Assembly (NCBI GenBank): GCA_017452565.1
Contig: JAFTMF010000150.1
Location: forward strand, 1 to 13,635
Direction: 5' to 3'
DNA from: Clostridia bacterium
GTDB taxonomy: Bacteria > Bacillota > Clostridia > Oscillospirales > CAG-272
DNA length: 13,635 nt
Made by a program: the position numbers and the translations under genes. This document shows positions 5,315-12,756 of the stretch, piece after piece (position 1 is the stretch's first letter; each line of letters opens with the position of its first letter). A model generated the notes under the pieces. That model searched no databases. It had not been told where the DNA came from and saw only the letters and a list, made by a program, of their open reading frames with translations.

Positions 5315-8125
5315 TTACAGATCGCCGAGGATGCGGTGCAATCCTTCGCAGATCAGGAAAAGGAGTACGGGCGGAATCAGTGCCAGCGGGAGCAGCTTCA
5401 TAGGAAATGCGCCCAGTCCAAAGGGAGTGCCCAGCAGAGGGAAGGTGAAGCAGAGCACCATAAATCCAATCACTGCAATTGCAGCGAAGAAGAACATTCT
5501 GCTGACGGTGATCTTCTGTCGGCGCAGATCGCCCGATCGACCGGTTTCCCATAGGAGAATGGCCATCGACGGGAGGGTGCTGAGGAAAATCAAAGAGGAT
5601 TGTCCGGTGATATTCACCTTCCAGATGAGCGACAGCAAAGCAATCAGCAGCTGACTGATGGCCAGTACGACGCCAACGCAGCCCGAGAGAGCAATCACGC
5701 GCAGGAGATATTTTCGCTCGTCCAGTTTCTTGTCTGCCATCGCTCTGGCGGCAATGGCATTTTTCCGCGGCAGCTCGTCAGAGGGACTGCTCAGCGCAAG
5801 GGTTAGAATCACGAACAGATCCACGATCATTCCCCAGAAGAGCATCTGTACGGGGGTGAGCCACAGACAGCCGAAGAGGAATCCTATCAGCGTGATCACC
5901 AGCTTGGCGGAGATGGATGCGGTGAGATAGGAAGCCATCCGATGGAGATTTCGGAAGGTGGAACGAGCGGTGCAGATGGAATCGGCAAGGGCATTCAGAC
6001 CGCCGCTGCCGTCCTCTTCCACCATAGAAAGCACCACGTCAGCCACAAATCGCAGGGCGTCGCAGCCGTTGAGGGCGCCGTCCACCGATTGATTGAATTG
6101 CACCGACACCTTCTGACCGGTGGGGGAGGACAGTTTTCTCTGTACCTTGCCTGCCAGCGTCAAGGCTTGGGTTGCGCCCACGTCGGCATCGCGGATGATG
6201 GTGATTTCGGACAGCTCTCTGCCAACATAGAGGATGGTTTCGCCCTCTGCCTTCCACAGCTTCAGGATGGTGCGGCGTTTGGATAGGGAGAGTCCTTGAT
6301 AGAGGGAATATTGCTTGAAATTTTTCAGCAGATCCTCTTCGCTGAGCTGGGATAGCTCGCCTGCGGTGATAGAATTCTTATCGCTCGACTCAATAATGCC
6401 CAGCGATTCTGCCAGCGAGGTGTAGCGCTCGCCTTCCTCAGGGCTGAACAGGATCACACGGATGCCGGCATCCTTCAGCTTGCTGACGGTTTTGGCGCAG
6501 CCGGGAAGCATAGGCTGTTCTAAGGTCAGCAGACCTTCAAAGGTGAGCTGACGATCCAGCTTGCCCAGATCTGCGATGCGATCGGACTCGGTGAGAGCGG
6601 TAGCAATGGCGGTGAGCTGATAACCACCCCGCATTTTCTGCTGCGTAAGGGTAAGAATTTGCTGACGATGAACCCCCGTAAAGCGACGGGGACGTCCGCT
6701 CTCGTCGGTATAATGGGAGCAGAGCTCTAATATTTGCTTGGGATCGCCTCGGACGATGCAAATCTTCTGATCATTATGCTTAGTCAACGTCAGATCGCAG
6801 TGAAGATCCTCATAAGGAGAGTCCTCTCGTCTGCAATGCTCCATCAGACGGTATTCGTGGGACAGTTCAGGGGACCAGACGCCGGTTTTCTGTCCTGCTT
6901 TGAGGATAGCATCTTCTTCGAAGGTGAAGTCTGCCTCGCCTGCCCGATGAAGCTCTACCAGTCGATCGGTTCCGTAAATACCGGTGGAAAGGATGGCATA
7001 GCGCAGGAGATTGGTATCCGGCGCTTCCATTGTTTTGGGATTATAATCGTGAAATTCGGTTCCGTCGGTCATCAAAGCCACCAGCCGCATATCCCGCTCG
7101 CTGATGAGAATCTCGGGAGGGATGAAGACGGTCGTGACCTTGGACAGCGTGGAGAGCTTGTCTGCGTTTTTGATCAGCGCACCCTTGGTTCCGTTTTTTT
7201 CTTGCCGAATGGAGTTGAAAATGCCGCTTGCTACCAGGATGCGGGAAAATGCGGCGTAAAACTCACTGAGTGCGGCAACTGACAGCGCCAGCATGGTGAC
7301 AAATCCTGTTAAAATCTCCCATTGATGGGTGAGAAGATTCACCAGCGTCAGCACGAATACGGCCAAAATGGAGAATAATGAGAATAAGTAGGAGGTTTTG
7401 TACAGTTTATCGAAAATATCCAGCTTATCGTAGCGGACTGCAGGTCTGTTTTTGTGGGACTGGCAGACCAGCGTATCGTCACCGGTACGGCATACGATGG
7501 CTCGTCCTCTGCCTCTTGCCACGATGGTGGAGGCAAAGACCATATTGATCTGCTCGTGAGGTTCCAGATTGTGATAATCCTGATAGGATGCATCCTTACG
7601 TATCGAGCCCTTTGCATCGGTGATACCCGATTCAATGAGGTAGAGATCCTGCGTATGAATCAGTCGTGCATCGGCAGGGACGATGTCTCCGGGCGATAGC
7701 AGAATAATATCACCGGGTACTAAGTTTTCCTGTCGGATGATGTATAGCTCACCCCGTCTGATTACTTTCGCATAGGGGAGCGAATACTCACTCATACGAC
7801 CGAAAATCTGCTGTGCTTTGACGTAAACGAAGATAGTGGAAGCGTAGCCTACAAATAGAAGCAGCAGGATGATCAATGAAGTGGCCGGATCGCCGAAAAA
7901 GGCGGTAAGCACCGACGTGAGCATCAGTAGAATGGTAAGGGGGTTGAGGGTAATATGCTTAAGGTGGACGAAGAATTTGCCTTTGGGGATGGGATGGGGG
8001 AAAATCACGTTAAAGCCGTGTTCGTTCTGCCGCCGACGGGCTTCCTTGTTGCTCAGACCTGCGTATAAATCGCTGCCCAGCGACTGCGCCGCTTCTTCCG
8101 GCGAATAGTCATACCATCTTGCCAT
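5315..8125 (-). CDS. Catalytically degenerate P2-type (cation) P-type ATPase homologue (pseudo-ATPase)
   Basis: 936 residues, intact, with a strong AAAGGAG box 7 nt before the ATG. The layout is that of a Ca2+/cation P-type ATPase: an N-terminal cation-ATPase segment (WYDYSPEEAA), TM1-2 (about 62-102), an actuator domain with LVPGDIILLSPGDIVPADARL, TM3-4 (about 246-300), nucleotide and phosphorylation domains (about 315-660), then six C-terminal helices (about 733-931). The signature residues are replaced: TGES is TDAK (169-172); PEGLP in TM4 is SEFYA (287-291); the DKTGTLT phosphorylation loop reads VFIPPEILIS (333-342) with no Asp; KGAPE is RGDPK; DPPR is EQPM (536-539); TGD is SPE (561-563); GDGVND is GRELSE (635-640). 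Flanking residues such as DADVGATQA still align, so homology is clear. It should not autophosphorylate or pump by the standard cycle. Role unknown; a scaffold, sensor or ligand-binding membrane protein is inference. Confidence 0.88.
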   Translation of the reverse strand: MARWYDYSPEEAAQSLGSDLYAGLSNKEARRRQNEHGFNVIFPHPIPKGKFFVHLKHITLNPLTILLMLTSVLTAFFGDPATSLIILLLLFVGYASTIFVYVKAQQIFGRMSEYSLPYAKVIRRGELYIIRQENLVPGDIILLSPGDIVPADARLIHTQDLYLIESGITDAKGSIRKDASYQDYHNLEPHEQINMVFASTIVARGRGRAIVCRTGDDTLVCQSHKNRPAVRYDKLDIFDKLYKTSYLFSLFSILAVFVLTLVNLLTHQWEILTGFVTMLALSVAALSEFYAAFSRILVASGIFNSIRQEKNGTKGALIKNADKLSTLSKVTTVFIPPEILISERDMRLVALMTDGTEFHDYNPKTMEAPDTNLLRYAILSTGIYGTDRLVELHRAGEADFTFEEDAILKAGQKTGVWSPELSHEYRLMEHCRREDSPYEDLHCDLTLTKHNDQKICIVRGDPKQILELCSHYTDESGRPRRFTGVHRQQILTLTQQKMRGGYQLTAIATALTESDRIADLGKLDRQLTFEGLLTLEQPMLPGCAKTVSKLKDAGIRVILFSPEEGERYTSLAESLGIIESSDKNSITAGELSQLSEEDLLKNFKQYSLYQGLSLSKRRTILKLWKAEGETILYVGRELSEITIIRDADVGATQALTLAGKVQRKLSSPTGQKVSVQFNQSVDGALNGCDALRFVADVVLSMVEEDGSGGLNALADSICTARSTFRNLHRMASYLTASISAKLVITLIGFLFGCLWLTPVQMLFWGMIVDLFVILTLALSSPSDELPRKNAIAARAMADKKLDERKYLLRVIALSGCVGVVLAISQLLIALLSLIWKVNITGQSSLIFLSTLPSMAILLWETGRSGDLRRQKITVSRMFFFAAIAVIGFMVLCFTFPLLGTPFGLGAFPMKLLPLALIPPVLLFLICEGLHRILGDL

Positions 8126-8150
8126 ACTGTGCTCCTTTCGGTAAAGATAT

Positions 8151-8202
8151 TTGGGGGACTTTTTTCGAAAAAGTCCCCCAAGCCCCTCAAAAACTGTAGG
8201 GG
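8151..8202. repeat. Intergenic palindromic element (double hairpin)
   Basis: TTGGGGGAC (8151-8159) pairs with GTCCCCCAA (8173-8181). The inner T and A runs extend the stem around a central CG. A second 5-bp stem, CCCCT/AGGGG (8183-8187 with 8198-8202), follows directly. Neither strand has a T-tract after the hairpin, so it is a poor terminator. The style resembles short palindromic elements dispersed in Clostridia genomes. It lies between the Clp gene and the ATPase homologue, whose ribosome binding site starts about 12 bp away. It could act as an mRNA stability or processing element. Confidence 0.55.
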
Positions 8203-8233
8203 AAAACAGATTATTGTTTGGTTTGGCGGGAGG

Positions 8234-9628
8234 TTAGATGCAAGCGATTACCAGCTCGTCGCCGCTTGTGCTGATGGATGCGGCAGAAATGCCGGTGCTG
8301 TAGTCGGCAATCAGCTTGGATGCCAGCGCATCCTCTACCTCGCGCTGGATTACGCGGCGGAGATTGCGGGCGCCGAACTTGCGGGAGAAGGACTTCTTTG
8401 CCAAGAGTGCGGCAGCATCCTCGGTCCAGCTGAGAGCGATTCCGCGCTCGGAGAGGGCGGAGCGGAGATCGGACAGCAAAATAGCGGCGATCTTCACGAA
8501 ATCTTCTTCTTCCAGCGTGCGGAAGGTGATGATTTCGTCGATGCGGTTGAGAAATTCGGGACGCAGGAAGGCCTCCAGTGCCTTTTGAGTCTTGGACTGC
8601 TCGATGCTTTGAGCGGCAGAATTGAAGCCGGGAGTAGCGGAGATGCCGGTAGCACCTGCGTTGGTGGTCATCACGATCACCGTGTTTTCGAAGTTGACCT
8701 TCTTGCCGGTGGCGTCGGTAATGATACCGTCGTCCAAAATCTGCAGAAGGATGTTCATCACGTCGGGGTGTGCCTTCTCGATCTCGTCAAAGAGGATGAC
8801 CGAGTAGGGCTTGCGGCGGATCTTTTCGGTGAGCTGACCGGCTTCGTCATAGCCCACGTAGCCGGGAGGCGCTCCCACGATACGGGAAACGCTGTGCTTT
8901 TCCATAAATTCCGACATATCCAGACGGATCAGCGTCTCGGGGGAGTCGAAGAGATCGGCGGCAAGGGTTTTCACCAGCTCGGTCTTGCCCACGCCGGTAG
9001 GTCCTGCAAAGATGAAGGACACGGGACGGCGCTTGGCAGTTACACCGGTGCGGCTGCGCTTGATGGCGCGGGCAACGGCGTCCACCGCTTCGTCCTGACC
9101 CACGATCCGCTTTTTCAGGCGGTCTGCGAGGTGGTTGATTCGCTGGAATTCATTCTCGGTGATGTTAGATGCAGGAATACCCGTCCAAACCTCGATGACC
9201 TCCGCCAGCTCGGTGGTGGTGAGGGCAACTTTATCCCGCTCCAATGACGCTTCCTTGAATTCCGCCTCGGCAGCCAGCTCCTTGGAGCGCAGCTCGGCGA
9301 TCTTCTGATACTTGGCGTTCAGCGCTTCGTCGGTGGCAGCATCCTCGGCTTCTGCCGCTTCCCGATCCTTGCGAACGGCGGTAAGGGCTTTCTCGGCCAG
9401 CTCGACCCGTTTGATTTCGGGGGAGCGGAGAGCAAGGTAAGCGGCGGCCTCGTCAATGAGGTCGATGGCTTTGTCGGGGAGGAAGCGGTCGGTGATATAG
9501 CGTTCCGACAAAGTAACCGCCCGCTCTACGGTGAGGTCGGGGATGGTTAGTCCGTGGAAGTGCTCGTAATAGGACTTGATGCCGCGTAGAATAGCGATGG
9601 TATCGGCAATAGAGGGCTCTTCCACCAT
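8234..9628 (-). CDS. C-terminal Clp fragment (end of NBD1, middle region, NBD2)
   Basis: This is the longest ATG-started frame after the amber codon, 464 residues beginning MVEEPSIADTIAILRG. It holds the NBD1 small subdomain, the middle region, and NBD2 with Walker A and B, the pore segment APPGYVGYDEAG and a conserved FLRPEFLNRIDE segment. The putative ClpP-docking tripeptide is Pro-Gly-Phe (333-335 of the fragment), where the family norm is [LIV]-Gly-Phe. No Shine-Dalgarno sequence precedes the ATG; the bases before it encode the conserved RRFQPI. Independent translation is therefore unlikely, and the frame is best read as the distal part of the interrupted gene. Confidence 0.6.
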   Translation of the reverse strand: MVEEPSIADTIAILRGIKSYYEHFHGLTIPDLTVERAVTLSERYITDRFLPDKAIDLIDEAAAYLALRSPEIKRVELAEKALTAVRKDREAAEAEDAATDEALNAKYQKIAELRSKELAAEAEFKEASLERDKVALTTTELAEVIEVWTGIPASNITENEFQRINHLADRLKKRIVGQDEAVDAVARAIKRSRTGVTAKRRPVSFIFAGPTGVGKTELVKTLAADLFDSPETLIRLDMSEFMEKHSVSRIVGAPPGYVGYDEAGQLTEKIRRKPYSVILFDEIEKAHPDVMNILLQILDDGIITDATGKKVNFENTVIVMTTNAGATGISATPGFNSAAQSIEQSKTQKALEAFLRPEFLNRIDEIITFRTLEEEDFVKIAAILLSDLRSALSERGIALSWTEDAAALLAKKSFSRKFGARNLRRVIQREVEDALASKLIADYSTGISAASISTSGDELVIACI

Positions 9629-9670
9629 AATCGGCTGGAAGCGGCGCTCCAGTGCGGCGTCTTTTTCAAT

Positions 9671-9673
9671 CTA
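9671..9673 (-). other. In-frame TAG codon interrupting the Clp gene
   Basis: CTA on the + strand is TAG on the - strand, flanked by CGC AAA before and ATT GAA AAA GAC after. These encode RK and IEKD of the conserved EYRKYIEKD motif. TAT or TAC (Tyr) to TAG is a single base change. No other TAG or TGA ends or interrupts any gene in the window. Confidence 0.9.
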
Positions 9674-10540
9674 TTTGCGGTACTCTGCCAGAGTGGTAGC
9701 ACCAATCAGCTGAATCTCGCCTCTGGAAAGGGCGGGCTTCAGGATGTTAGCGGCGTTCATAGAGCCTTCGGCATCACCTGCACCCACAATGGAGTGAACC
9801 TCGTCGATGACGAGAATAATATTGCCCAGTGCCTTCACCTCTTCGATCAGCCCCTTGATTCTCGACTCAAACTGACCGCGGAACTGGGTGCCTGCCACCA
9901 AAGAGGTGAGGTCAACCAGATGCACTTCTTTGTTTTGCAGCTTGTAAGGAGCATCTCCGGATGCGATCTTCTGTGCCAGTGCCTCTGCGATGGCGGTTTT
10001 ACCTACACCGGGCTCGCCGATGAGGCAGGGATTGTTCTTCTGACGGCGGCAGAGAATCTGCATCAGACGATTGAGCTCCCGCTCACGGCCAACGATGCGG
10101 TCCAGCTTGCCGGCTTTGGCATCGGCGGTGAGATCGGTGCAGTATTGGGAGAGAAATTTCTTTCCCTTGGGTGCTTTGCCCTTTTTGCCGCGAGGAGAAT
10201 CCTCGCCGCCGGACGTTTCGGGCATTCCGGGAAATCCGGGCAGCCCCATACTGCCAAATAGCTTGCGGAAATCGATGGGAGGGGTCTTTCCCTGAGGGCC
10301 GTCGACGTCGGTGTCTTCCTCCTCCATAGGAGCCAGCTCCATCAGATTTTCCATTTCACCGTCCATCCGATCGAGATCCTCGTCGGACAGACCCATATTT
10401 TTGATTATATCGTTTACGGGCTTGATACCGAGTTCCTTTGCACATTTAATGCAGATTCCCTCGTTTACCGATTTATTGCCGTCGATCCTGGAAATGAAGA
10501 TCACGGCAACCCGTTTTTTGCATCTTGCGCACATTTCCAT
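9671..10540 (-). CDS. N-terminal Clp fragment (zinc finger, linker, NBD1 without its end)
   Basis: 289 residues would be made if the amber codon terminates translation. The product carries the C4 zinc finger, the linker and NBD1 up to the GATTLAEYRK strand. It lacks the following ERRFQ segment, which contains the NBD1 arginine finger, and it lacks NBD2, the part that docks ClpP. It could bind ATP but should not form an active unfoldase. Internal Met3 is an alternative start 6 bp downstream. Confidence 0.65.
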   Translation of the reverse strand: MEMCARCKKRVAVIFISRIDGNKSVNEGICIKCAKELGIKPVNDIIKNMGLSDEDLDRMDGEMENLMELAPMEEEDTDVDGPQGKTPPIDFRKLFGSMGLPGFPGMPETSGGEDSPRGKKGKAPKGKKFLSQYCTDLTADAKAGKLDRIVGRERELNRLMQILCRRQKNNPCLIGEPGVGKTAIAEALAQKIASGDAPYKLQNKEVHLVDLTSLVAGTQFRGQFESRIKGLIEEVKALGNIILVIDEVHSIVGAGDAEGSMNAANILKPALSRGEIQLIGATTLAEYRK

Positions 10541-10596
10541 AATAAGTGATTCCTTTTTGCTTGGGGTAGAGATTTCGTAGTGTAAGAGTAGATTGC

Positions 10597-10654
10597 GCAG
10601 TTATTCCTTTCGGTATAACTGCAACGGGCAGCCAAAACTTTCAACTGCCCATTG
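10597..10654 (-). promoter_or_regulatory. Two adjacent hairpins in the leader of the Clp gene
   Basis: 10597-10622 folds as GCAGTTAT/ATAACTGC with an A-A mismatch, then a CC/GG pair closing a GAAA (GNRA) tetraloop on the - strand. 10622-10654 folds as CAATGGGCAG/CTGCCCGTTG (one T-G wobble on the - strand) with a 13-nt loop. They lie in the 150-bp gap between the CvpA stop and the Clp start, about 55 nt before the Clp ATG. Neither is followed by a T-tract, so they are not plain terminators. They could be a leader element, an mRNA processing site or an intergenic repeat. No CtsR-type heptamer repeat and no convincing promoter was seen in this gap. Confidence 0.45.
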
Positions 10655-10690
10655 TTTGAATGATTCAATTTGGATTATTTATGTAAAAAA

Positions 10691-11239
10691 TTACAGGGCT
10701 TTGATGAGCAGACGGAACAGATTGTGATCAAACATCCAGCGTGCCACTACCGAGCCTTCGAATGCTTCTGCGGTGATCCAGCTCTGAGAGGAAACCAGCA
10801 GCTCCGAGAAGGTAAAGAGGAAGATAGACAGCAGCTGAGCGTAAATCAAACCGATGAACAATCCCAGTACGAAGCCCAAAAGGCGGTTGGCCTGCTTGAG
10901 CACCGGCAGACGGCAGATGCGATCCAGCAGAAGGGTAACCAGTCTGACGGCAACGATAAAGAGGACGAAGAGGATGGCGAAAGCAATGGTGGAAGCGATC
11001 AGATCGGCGGTCATTGCTACCTGCAGAAGATCGGACAGTGCACCGTCCGAGCCATCCAGTGCCTTTTCAATGGGTGTAAGCAGGATCGGTTGCAAATAAG
11101 GACGGGTCATCGAAGCGGCAATCAGCGCTACAAAGCAACCGCAAAGCCCCAAGATTCCTTTAATAAAACCGCGTTTGGTGTAAACAATGACACAAATCAG
11201 CAGCGTTGCAATGACGAGAACATCGAGAATCATACTCAT
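10691..11239 (-). CDS. CvpA-family integral membrane protein
   Basis: 182 residues, the usual length for the family. Four hydrophobic helices are seen (about 3-22, 27-44, 77-107 and 117-147). The N-terminus shows the CvpA pattern: ILDVLVIATLL, then a basic KRGFIKG turn and a small-residue second helix. A conserved NRLLGFVLGLFIG segment precedes the last helix. CvpA was named for colicin V production in enterobacteria; in Firmicutes the family is widespread and poorly understood, with links to envelope integrity. A GGAGGT box lies 9 nt before the ATG; Met3 is an alternative start. It follows the DUF5711-like gene by 31 bp, consistent with one operon. Family assignment is good; function in this organism is unknown. 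Confidence 0.85.
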   Translation of the reverse strand: MSMILDVLVIATLLICVIVYTKRGFIKGILGLCGCFVALIAASMTRPYLQPILLTPIEKALDGSDGALSDLLQVAMTADLIASTIAFAILFVLFIVAVRLVTLLLDRICRLPVLKQANRLLGFVLGLFIGLIYAQLLSIFLFTFSELLVSSQSWITAEAFEGSVVARWMFDHNLFRLLIKAL

Positions 11240-11270
11240 AACGTAAGTACCTCCATTCGTACTATCGGGA

Positions 11271-12704
11271 TTATCGGTCAGATTGCTCTTTCCAGTCGGG
11301 GGTTACCACACGGGTGTGTGTACAAAGATATAGTGTGTCACTATCTGCCGCCGCAGCTTGCAGGACAGAGGAACAGTCATAGCGCCAAGTATCGCCGGTT
11401 TCAGCGATTTGCCAGGCGGTTTTGTCGGACAGAAGAATAATGCGATCGTGCCAGAAGGTGATTTCGCCAACGGTTGTATCAAACTTTCTCTGGGTAATCA
11501 GCGTTCCATCCGCTGACAGCAGGTAGAGATGAGAACCGGTGGTGTCGTTATCCTCTCTGCAAATCACTGCGATGCGAGACGTCGTGCTGCACACTTTATA
11601 TTCTATCACATTTTTGTCAGAAAAGCCATACTCGTAATAAATTTTTCCTGTTTCATCGAAAAATTTTACACCTTCGTCACAGATCAGCAGGAAGCGACCG
11701 TCATCCAGCCAACGGACTTCCCAAGGAATGATACCGCTCAGATAAAGGCGGACGGTAGGCGTTTCGGAATTTACGGGAATTGCCATCAGCTCGGTGAAGA
11801 GGCCATCCTCCTCCACGGAATAGCAGGCAAATAGCAGATTTTTGCCATCCTCGGTGAGATCAACGGCAGCAATATGCTTGTTTTTGCGGATGACGTTCAT
11901 TTCCTTGAAGGATGCACTGTATACCGTAATGGTGCCGATATAGTTTTTCGATCTGGATGCAATGACGTGAACGCCATTCTTGGCAATATCCACGTCGGAA
12001 ATGGGATATTTGGTAGAGGATTCCCACGACTGGTTGAAGCCGGTATAAAGGCTATAGTCACCGCTGTCCCGATCGAAGGCAAGAACGTATCGGTCAGAGG
12101 TGCACAGTGCGGGTGAGGTATAGTTGAGGTTTCCTACGTAGGAGGAGTGTCCGCTTGCATCGTAAATGGCGAGTTTTCGATCGGACATCTGTACCAAGGA
12201 ATCTTTATATACTGCAAAGGTGTTGAGAGGGTTGCTGTCATAGCTGATAACGCCCGGATCGGAAAGCTCGTTGCGCAGCTCGAAATCTACGTTCCGAATG
12301 AGATATCGGAAGTTTTCGATGGTGATCTCATCTTTGAAAAAGAGGAGCATTCCGATTACGAAGACGATCAAAAGCGCTACCACGCCCATTCCGCAGGTGC
12401 GATAAAAGGCGGCCTTTTTCAGATACTGCGGATTATAGATGGCAGGACCCATTGCCTCTTCTTCGGTTACGTAATTCTCAACGGAATAGGATTCTTCCAA
12501 TTTTTCCAGTTTTGCTATCCGTTTTTGGTCACGGACGGCTTTTCTCTCCCGTTTTTCCTGCTCGGTTTTGCCGCGGAAGAGCTTTTTGATGCCAACTTTC
12601 CGGACTGGCTTTTCGGCTTTGCCGGTGGGTTTTTTCGTTTGGGTTGTACCGGGTTTCTTTTTCCGGACGGTTTTTTTAGGGGTGGTCTTTTTTTGCTCTG
12701 CCAT
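11271..12704 (-). CDS. DUF5711-like single-pass membrane protein with extracytoplasmic beta-propeller-like domain
   Basis: 477 residues. The first ~70 are highly basic (runs of Lys and Arg with Pro and Thr) and must be cytosolic. A single transmembrane helix lies at about 103-123 (GMGVVALLIVFVIGMLLFF). The outside part (about 124-470) consists of repeated short beta strands such as YDSNPLNTFAVYKDSLVQ, KLAIYDASG, YVLAFDRDSGDYSLY and RWLDDGRFLLICDEG, the look of a WD40/PQQ-like propeller. The family resemblance is to DUF5711, found in Clostridia beside cvpA; this comes from memory and is not searched. A GGAGG box lies 4 nt before the ATG. It sits 52 bp after truA and 31 bp before the cvpA-like gene. 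Function is unknown; a link to envelope biology with CvpA is plausible inference. Confidence 0.75.
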   Translation of the reverse strand: MAEQKKTTPKKTVRKKKPGTTQTKKPTGKAEKPVRKVGIKKLFRGKTEQEKRERKAVRDQKRIAKLEKLEESYSVENYVTEEEAMGPAIYNPQYLKKAAFYRTCGMGVVALLIVFVIGMLLFFKDEITIENFRYLIRNVDFELRNELSDPGVISYDSNPLNTFAVYKDSLVQMSDRKLAIYDASGHSSYVGNLNYTSPALCTSDRYVLAFDRDSGDYSLYTGFNQSWESSTKYPISDVDIAKNGVHVIASRSKNYIGTITVYSASFKEMNVIRKNKHIAAVDLTEDGKNLLFACYSVEEDGLFTELMAIPVNSETPTVRLYLSGIIPWEVRWLDDGRFLLICDEGVKFFDETGKIYYEYGFSDKNVIEYKVCSTTSRIAVICREDNDTTGSHLYLLSADGTLITQRKFDTTVGEITFWHDRIILLSDKTAWQIAETGDTWRYDCSSVLQAAAADSDTLYLCTHTRVVTPDWKEQSDR

Positions 12705-12756
12705 AATACCTCCGGCAATGGGATGATGGGTTGCGATTGATTGGCAACGGTGAATA

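Larger units (their letters stand above)
8234..10540 (-). pseudogene. clpE: ClpE-like AAA+ unfoldase gene split by an in-frame amber codon
   Basis: Read through, this is one 768-codon frame for a two-ring Hsp100 unfoldase that would feed ClpP. It has a C4 zinc finger (Cys4, Cys7, Cys30, Cys33) as in ClpE, and an acidic then Gly/Pro/Lys linker (about 55-130). NBD1 carries Walker A GEPGVGKT (175-182) and Walker B LVIDEVH. A short coiled-coil/UVR-like middle region lies at about 370-450. NBD2 carries GPTGVGKT (513-520) and DEIEKAH. Codon 290 is TAG, inside the near-invariant EYRKYIEKDAALERRFQ block, where Tyr is expected; the frame is otherwise unbroken. The ATG has AAGGA about 10 nt upstream. 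A 150-bp gap separates it from the CvpA gene. It may be a recent nonsense mutation, a consensus error or a suppressed codon. ClpE versus ClpC naming rests on the zinc finger. Confidence 0.85.

Noticed and set aside
5070..5552. 160-codon - strand frame overlapping the end of the ATPase homologue, its terminator and the lysozyme promoter
   Set aside because: It would run through a strong terminator and a near-consensus promoter and overlaps a membrane-helix coding region in another frame. No ribosome binding site or motif supports it.
8151..8181. Hairpin as a Clp terminator
   Set aside because: The stem is strong but the sequence after it on the - strand is AATATCTTT rather than a T-run, so efficient intrinsic termination is not supported.
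8129..9247. 372-codon open frame on the + strand opposite the Clp gene
   Set aside because: The translation is Gly/Leu/Val-rich with no family features, and the opposite strand encodes intact Walker motifs. It is a shadow frame.
9671..9673. TAG as a pyrrolysine or glutamine codon
   Set aside because: The conserved residue at this place is Tyr, Clp ATPases are not pyrrolysine proteins, and a reassigned TAG should appear inside other genes of the window, which it does not.
10541..10690. CtsR operator upstream of the Clp gene
   Set aside because: I looked for the GGTCAAA-type direct heptamer repeat on both strands and found none.
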